A stretch of DNA of 20,249 bases from a virus: positions 1 through 20,249 of the IMG/VR virus record IMGVR_UViG_3300030107_000117; one strand, 5' to 3'. Below the pieces are notes generated by a model. That model had not been told where the DNA came from and ran no database searches. It saw only the letters and a program-made list of their open reading frames with translations. The translations under genes and the position numbers were made by a program. This document shows positions 15,744-20,249 of this stretch, piece after piece (positions within the stretch are counted from its first letter, which is position 1; every line of letters starts with the position of its first letter).

Positions 15744-17204
15744 TTAAGTTAGCTTTAGGATAGCGTGTGTTTGTTCATTACGAACTTCCATGCCAACTTC
15801 CATTAGCCACTCATCAGTTTGACCATCACGACCATCCTGAACGATGTCTTTACGAAGTTGCATATCGCGACCAGCCAAAGGACGAACTGAAAAGTTCGCA
15901 GGGTCAACCGCAATTGCATAATCTTCATATGCACCTTTCAAATATGGATGAGGAACAAAGTCAAGTTCACCAACAGGGCCAAGATAAGAACGAACTCTTA
16001 ATCCACCTTTGGTTTCTTCACCAGTATCATAGAATCCAGTATCTGCACCTCTTGTCATAGATGCTAACTTAACCATCCATTTATTTGATGCAAAAACTGT
16101 TTTTCTCATGCTACCTGCTACCATATCTGAAAATATAAACTCAACAACTGAATCCATAGCATCCAAATCACCACTAGAGTAACTTAATTGCAAGTTTGAA
16201 TTGTCAAATCCATTCAAGGATGAAATAGAACCATTAGAAGTTCCAAGACCTATTCCTTGAAATGTTCTTTTTGGATTTTCAGAACTAGCATCAAGAGAAA
16301 TAGCACCATTAGTAAGCATTGCCCACTCAATATTGCCTTTAATCTTAGCTAATTTTCTAGCTTGTAATCTTGAAAGCTCAGGCCCACCATACTGTTCTGA
16401 TACTTTTGCAGTATTTGTAATGGTATATGGTTCGCGAAAAATTTGCGTACAGTTTTTCAACCTACGTACTTTTTTACGAGTTTCAACTCCAACAGCAGAA
16501 CCTTCAGCAATTCCAGATATTCCATTTTCTCTAATAAAATAGTCAGCATCAGCAAAATTAGCTTCGCCAAAACCATTACTTCCACTATTTACTTGATAGC
16601 CATAGAAAGATGTTGCGCTTCCATTATCATAAAATAGACCAGCATTTGCAACAAAACTCAATGTTAAAACGCCAGAAGCATCTGCTGTAATAAGGTCTGA
16701 ACCATCAGCACAGGCTTCTACATTGTAAGCATCAAGACTTGCATGGACGTGCGCTCCAAGAAACTGAACCATCTTATCTGTTGCGCTAGCATGATTAACA
16801 TCTTTACCAACAGCAATACAAATAAAATGAGTAACATCAGTTTGAAGAGCTGCTGAGCCACCTGCAATGCTAGCAGAATAAATACCACCAACTTCAAACA
16901 TTTCCATTTGAGCTTGTCTTTCTAGAATTAGAATTGTGTGATGACCATTTATACCACCTGATGCTGTATCAGCAACATCTGAAGAAGTTACGTTGAACTT
17001 CTCGCTTTTTTTAATCATGTACTCGTCTTCCATCCACTCAAATATAGGGACTGGAGTCACAACTGACTGTTGTCCAAAAAGTGAGAAAATGGGAGTAACA
17101 TTTGGATTGTAGTAATGGATTTTATCACCAAGTTCTAAGACTTGTCTTTGCGACCCGTCTGAAAACTGCAAGGCGGTTCCACTACCATAACTAGTTGTAG
17201 ACAT
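15744..17204 (-). CDS. Major capsid protein, SU10/DUF5309-like (HK97 fold)
   Basis: The central segment CTQIFREPYTITNTAKVSEQYG with PELSRLQARKLAKIKGNIEW (about 252-294) matches the conserved core of the SU10-type major capsid family: a beta strand, a threonine-rich turn and the long spine helix. Downstream, DAMDSVVEFIF, KTVFASNKWMVKLAS and LRVRSYLGPVGELDFVPHP look like the axial and peripheral domains. At 486 residues it is larger than the usual ~330-400; the extra length sits at about 105-240 and is probably an inserted surface domain. The N-terminal peptide (YGSGTALQFSDGSQR) reappears in the next gene. There is no obvious fused scaffold. A very strong GGAGGT binding site precedes the ATG, fitting high expression. 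Directly upstream is the scaffold gene, and hairpins lie on both sides. Confidence 0.85.
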   Translation of the reverse strand: MSTTSYGSGTALQFSDGSQRQVLELGDKIHYYNPNVTPIFSLFGQQSVVTPVPIFEWMEDEYMIKKSEKFNVTSSDVADTASGGINGHHTILILERQAQMEMFEVGGIYSASIAGGSAALQTDVTHFICIAVGKDVNHASATDKMVQFLGAHVHASLDAYNVEACADGSDLITADASGVLTLSFVANAGLFYDNGSATSFYGYQVNSGSNGFGEANFADADYFIRENGISGIAEGSAVGVETRKKVRRLKNCTQIFREPYTITNTAKVSEQYGGPELSRLQARKLAKIKGNIEWAMLTNGAISLDASSENPKRTFQGIGLGTSNGSISSLNGFDNSNLQLSYSSGDLDAMDSVVEFIFSDMVAGSMRKTVFASNKWMVKLASMTRGADTGFYDTGEETKGGLRVRSYLGPVGELDFVPHPYLKGAYEDYAIAVDPANFSVRPLAGRDMQLRKDIVQDGRDGQTDEWLMEVGMEVRNEQTHAILKLT

Positions 17205-17231
17205 TTCTACCTCCGTTTATGTTACAGCAAT

Positions 17232-17256
17232 GCTACAATCCTATATAGGTTATAGC
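17232..17256 (-). promoter_or_regulatory. Hairpin between scaffold and capsid genes
   Basis: On the minus strand GCTATAACC and GG(A)TTGTAGC pair around a short TATATA apex, with one T-G wobble and one bulged A. It starts one base after the scaffold stop codon and ends 19 bases before the GGAGGT of the capsid gene. There is no T-run after it. With the hairpin at 15698-15723 it brackets the capsid reading frame, which suggests mRNA processing or protection. Confidence 0.5.
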
Positions 17257-17257
17257 A

Positions 17258-18148
17258 CTACGTATTTGTATTATTAAATTCCATAATCCCTTTCCAAAAA
17301 TCATCAACTGCTTTTTCTTCAGGTTCAATAGCTTGAGGAGCATTGCCACTTACAGAGGCCGCGCTATTCTGCTTGTTTTTTACCTTTGGAGCCTGTTGAG
17401 CTACTTCTGGTTTAGAATTATTCCCTTTGTTTGCCAATGTTTTCCAAATCTCAACTAAGTTCTCCTGAGATACATTATTTGGGTCAGCCATAAATTGCCT
17501 ATATTCAACAATATCTGTATCACTTAACCCCATTTTCTGTAGCTCTATAGTTTCTGCGTCAAATGCCTGAGACTGACTAAGTTCAGACTTTAACTTTTCA
17601 ACTTCTAGCATGGCTTGAGTAGCGCCCTGACTTATAAGCCATTTGTCATGCTCTGCTCTCCATTTTGCGGAGCTAGAGTTTTCAATGCCTTCATCGAGAA
17701 TATCATAATCATCTGGCTTAACAGGCGGTGCATTCATATCCTTTTGTTTTTCTTGAACTGATTCTGTCAGCTTTTGAACTACATCTGGATTATTCGAAAG
17801 AAATTCATCTAACTGCGCTAGCTTTTCATACTTACCCTTCTCATTAGCCCATTCATTTCTATCTTTATCGGACTTCGATTGAAGTTGTTTATATGCGTCA
17901 GCGAGTTTTTGAACTCCTTCCTCATCATTTGCGAATTTATTCTCAATTAACCATTGCTCAACTTTTGATTGCTCATTTGGTTCTTCATTGTCATTATTCT
18001 CATCAGGTTGAGTTTCTAGAACTTCTTCTTCCTGAGATTCTTCAACCTCTGGTTCCGATGAAGAGCCTGAGTTGAACTCATCAAGTTCAGCTAAAAGGTT
18101 ATCTTCGTTCATTACTTCTTCCTGATTGTTTTGGTCTTCATTTGTCAT
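17258..18148 (-). CDS. Capsid scaffolding protein (296 aa)
   Basis: The protein is strongly acidic at the N-terminus (residues 1-60, with runs such as EEVEESQ-like Glu/Asp/Gln/Asn sequence). Then come charged helices (SKVEQWLIENKF, VQKLADAYKQLQSKSDKDR, MLEVEKLKSELSQSQ), a basic linker at 245-262 (KPEVAQQAPKVKNKQ) and a final short helix EEKAVDDFWKGIMEF. An acidic, coiled-coil protein with a basic C-terminal helical tip just upstream of the capsid gene is the usual picture of a podovirus scaffold, whose C-terminal tip binds the capsid shell. There is no protease motif and no sign of fusion to the capsid. An AAGGAG site precedes the ATG. The gap from the portal stop is 23 bases. Sequence homology cannot be shown by eye, so the call rests on composition and order. 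Confidence 0.8.
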   Translation of the reverse strand: MTNEDQNNQEEVMNEDNLLAELDEFNSGSSSEPEVEESQEEEVLETQPDENNDNEEPNEQSKVEQWLIENKFANDEEGVQKLADAYKQLQSKSDKDRNEWANEKGKYEKLAQLDEFLSNNPDVVQKLTESVQEKQKDMNAPPVKPDDYDILDEGIENSSSAKWRAEHDKWLISQGATQAMLEVEKLKSELSQSQAFDAETIELQKMGLSDTDIVEYRQFMADPNNVSQENLVEIWKTLANKGNNSKPEVAQQAPKVKNKQNSAASVSGNAPQAIEPEEKAVDDFWKGIMEFNNTNT

Positions 18149-18171
18149 TCGATGCTCCTTAAAGTTATCCG

Positions 18172-20178
18172 CTATGCTTGCGGAGCTTTTGGTTCTGAGT
18201 TAATCGTTTGTTTTGCAATAGATAGTTCTTCACCGACCATGCGAGTCCTATCTCTTTGTCGCGCTTCTTCCAGCTTAGCATTTGATTTGATTTTGCTTAC
18301 TGCTTCACTTACAGGTTTAGTAGCTTCGCTAATCTCAGCTCTCATGTTAGCATGAAATACTTCACGCTCTCTAGTTTGCAAGTCACCTTGCATTCTCTTG
18401 AGTTCTTGTTGCGCTTGTTGCAATTGCGCTTGTAAGTTTCCTATCTCTCCCATTCTCTGCATAAGCGATGCTTTATCAATATCGCCTTTCATATTCATAA
18501 TAACTTGAGTTTTATCATAAATACCAGCACTTAGAAGAGTTAAATCTTTTTGAAGTTCAGCCATTGGCGACTTACTTCTAGTAGAACCGACTACAACCCT
18601 AACATCAAATCTAGCCGTTTCCATATCATATAATTTTTTAACTGCACCTGTTTTGTCATCTATAACAGGAATATTTAATCTTACTTCATTCTCATCACCT
18701 GTAGGGCTTACAATTCTTAATGTTCTTTGCTGGTCATAAACATTAGGCATCCATTGAGTTATGACCTTTGCAGTTCTTGTAAGCATATCATATATAGGCA
18801 ATATTTTCCAATTTTGTTTTCTTGATGATGATTCATCCATTATTTGCGCTTCACCAACAGTACCGGGTGCGCCTTGAGCGTTTCCTTGAAGAAACTTATA
18901 AGCGCCAAAAACTGTTTCTATATCAACCTCGTATCTGCCTTTTTCTGCATATAAACTCGATGATACTGCTGGTGGAGCAAATTCTTTTATTTTACCAGAT
19001 GCTAATGCTCCGGGGTTTGCTCTTATTATAGCATTTGGTATGTGCCATTTCTGTATTTCGCTAGCATCTATAGCTCCATCTTCATACAATAGCTTAAAGT
19101 TAGTAGTAGCATTTGTATGAGATATAATTAAAGCTTCAGTTCTATTTAACATTCTCTGAGGAGTCTTTGCATGACGAACATCTCCACTTGGATATGGTGT
19201 TCCAGCGTGTTCATTACAAGCAACAGCTATAGGATATTCAGAAATAGGTAGTATTTCATCATACAGAACAGTGTCTCCAACTACAAACACTTCTCTTACC
19301 CTCGTTTTGTAAACAAGTTGTTCTGTAATAATTCCTTGTTTTATAAATTCTTCGTACTGCTCATCCTTTACAAGTTCTTTATACTCATCTCTTGTATATG
19401 ATTGAGTTCTTCCAGTATTTGTATCTAAAATAAGAGCATGAGGTATATTTACTTTTACAAAGTAACAGTATTTTCTTACTCTACTTTGATGGTCTAATAC
19501 ACCATTACCTTTTGTTTCAATAAAATCTCTTGAATATTTACCAGAACTTTGTTCGTTTCTGTAATGGTCTTCCTTAGCATTTTCTATTTCTTTTGCATAT
19601 TGAGGAAATAAAATCTTTAAGTGTTCTTTTGTATGTAGGTCAGAGTATATAATTGCGCTAGCATCTGAAAAATCTGGTAAAGAACTATTTGGGTCAACAA
19701 ATATAGATTCAGGTGGCATTCTTTTTACTTTGATTGTTCCAAGTCCACCATCTCCTTGATAATCAGGGTATATGTACATATAAGCTATACCCTTTACAAT
19801 AAAATCTTTACAAGATTGCCTAAAGTGTACATCCGCATCAGATTCGTACCATATTTTATCAAGTAGTTGGTCAAAGACGAACGCCGCATCATTATCTGTT
19901 TTGCCCACAGCGTGAACATCCCATTCAGGAGCAGATGCGGCGATATTCGCTAAAACCTGCTCGACGGCGGGACGTATTTTGTTGTTAGCTTCGGGGGGCT
20001 GACCCACACTGAGCAAGTAATTCTTTTGAGACCTTGTAAGCTGAGAGCCTAAATAAAACTCATGGTCTTCCGCCATTTGATAACGATATTCGCTAGAAGA
20101 GCTTTCGAACAATAAATAGTCCGACCTTACCTCTTCCGCCGAAATTTCTTTTGTTTCTAGCTTACGTAAGTCTAACAT
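18172..20178 (-). CDS. Portal protein, P22-like (668 aa)
   Basis: The first 130 residues carry the portal signature: a helix with FYLGSQLTRSQKNYL, then NNKIRPAVEQVLANIAASAPEWDV, DNDAAFVFDQLLDKIWY and CKDFIVKGIAYMYIYPD. This corresponds to the 'N.I.p.V....g....n.p...v.p...D...A..........' pattern of P22-type portals. FVDPNSSLPDFSDASAII and the helix-rich segment around 335-455 (ATTNFKLLYEDGA, ETVFGAYKFLQGNAQG) form the stem and crown core. Residues ~578-650 are a long helix rich in Gln, Glu and Arg (QLQQAQQELKRMQGDLQTRER), resembling the C-terminal barrel of long portals. Length is typical. It forms the dodecameric DNA channel at one vertex and would dock the terminase, expected upstream outside the window. 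The ATG has no evident Shine-Dalgarno sequence. Confidence 0.85.
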   Translation of the reverse strand: MLDLRKLETKEISAEEVRSDYLLFESSSSEYRYQMAEDHEFYLGSQLTRSQKNYLLSVGQPPEANNKIRPAVEQVLANIAASAPEWDVHAVGKTDNDAAFVFDQLLDKIWYESDADVHFRQSCKDFIVKGIAYMYIYPDYQGDGGLGTIKVKRMPPESIFVDPNSSLPDFSDASAIIYSDLHTKEHLKILFPQYAKEIENAKEDHYRNEQSSGKYSRDFIETKGNGVLDHQSRVRKYCYFVKVNIPHALILDTNTGRTQSYTRDEYKELVKDEQYEEFIKQGIITEQLVYKTRVREVFVVGDTVLYDEILPISEYPIAVACNEHAGTPYPSGDVRHAKTPQRMLNRTEALIISHTNATTNFKLLYEDGAIDASEIQKWHIPNAIIRANPGALASGKIKEFAPPAVSSSLYAEKGRYEVDIETVFGAYKFLQGNAQGAPGTVGEAQIMDESSSRKQNWKILPIYDMLTRTAKVITQWMPNVYDQQRTLRIVSPTGDENEVRLNIPVIDDKTGAVKKLYDMETARFDVRVVVGSTRSKSPMAELQKDLTLLSAGIYDKTQVIMNMKGDIDKASLMQRMGEIGNLQAQLQQAQQELKRMQGDLQTREREVFHANMRAEISEATKPVSEAVSKIKSNAKLEEARQRDRTRMVGEELSIAKQTINSEPKAPQA

Positions 20179-20185
20179 ATGTTAT

Positions 20186-20213
20186 GTTATAATCTTACAA
20201 AACTAGAACCCAA
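20186..20213 (-). promoter_or_regulatory. Possible sigma70-like promoter just upstream of portal gene
   Basis: On the minus strand a TATAAC box (20186-20191) is preceded at 16 bases by TTGGGT (20208-20213). The -10 box is 5/6 to consensus and the -35 box is weak at 3/6. The -10 box ends only 7 bases before the portal ATG, so transcription would start at or next to the start codon, giving a leaderless mRNA. In such AT-rich DNA this may be chance. The rest of 20179-20249 holds no gene that I can support, though an upstream gene could end in it. Confidence 0.25.
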
Positions 20214-20249
20214 TATTCAAAATTTTTTATTTAATAAAATTAAAGTTGA

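Noticed and set aside
15686-15746. Stop-codon readthrough from the capsid gene into the small basic protein
   Set aside because: The two frames are the same, so a capsid-basic fusion was considered. A second in-frame TAA follows two codons after the capsid TAA, so readthrough would need to pass two stops.
20179-20249. C-terminal end of an upstream gene (terminase)
   Set aside because: One minus-strand frame is open from the edge to a TGA after about 10 codons, but that is too short to support a call.

Overview
The window is a stretch of a tailed-phage (Caudoviricetes) genome carrying the virion-structure module. Composition is AT-rich (roughly one third GC by eye). Every supported gene lies on the minus strand, so transcription runs from position 20249 towards 1. 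The gene order (portal, scaffold, major capsid protein, connector-like proteins, a large tail protein with a 'GGLNTNADP' start, fibre-like proteins, internal proteins and a giant virion protein) and the lack of a tape measure, tail sheath or tail-tube gene point to a short-tailed (podovirus-like) virion. Clear AAGGAG/GGAGG ribosome binding sites suggest a host that uses Shine-Dalgarno initiation, probably a low-GC Gram-negative bacterium. A marine source is plausible from the style of the fibre proteins, but the sequence does not prove it. There are no tRNAs, CRISPR arrays, insertion sequences or integrase genes.

Layout in transcription order. Head: P22-type portal (18172-20178), acidic scaffolding protein (17258-18148), SU10/DUF5309-like major capsid protein (15744-17204) and a very basic 50-residue protein (15534-15686) whose N-terminus resembles that of the capsid protein. 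Neck and tail: two connector-like proteins (14648-15565 and 13995-14648), a 917-residue tail nozzle/stabiliser-like protein (11242-13995) and a fibre-like protein with a DDHSQYL motif (9803-11242). Ejection set: a 338-residue protein with a hydrophobic Gly/Ala C-terminus, two small hydrophilic proteins and a 1750-residue virion protein with lysozyme motifs (2379-7631). Host contact: a 121-residue beta-rich protein (1891-2256) and the N-terminal ~630 residues of a repeat-rich tail fibre that runs off the left edge (1-1889).

The genes form one packed late cluster. Several junctions overlap (TAATG three times) or are 1-2 bases apart, which implies translational coupling. The only sizeable gaps hold RNA hairpins: one after the scaffold gene, a strong GNRA-loop hairpin after the capsid gene, and two mutually exclusive stems before the 121-residue gene. 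None is followed by a U-tract, so they look like mRNA processing, stability or leader elements and not terminators.

Most worth a second look: (1) the small basic protein that copies the capsid protein's N-terminal peptide; (2) lysozyme motifs in the giant protein that appear in reversed order, suggesting a circular permutation or two split halves; (3) the hairpins bracketing the capsid gene; (4) strong over-representation of the palindrome GCTAGC, with CTAG completely absent from the fibre gene.
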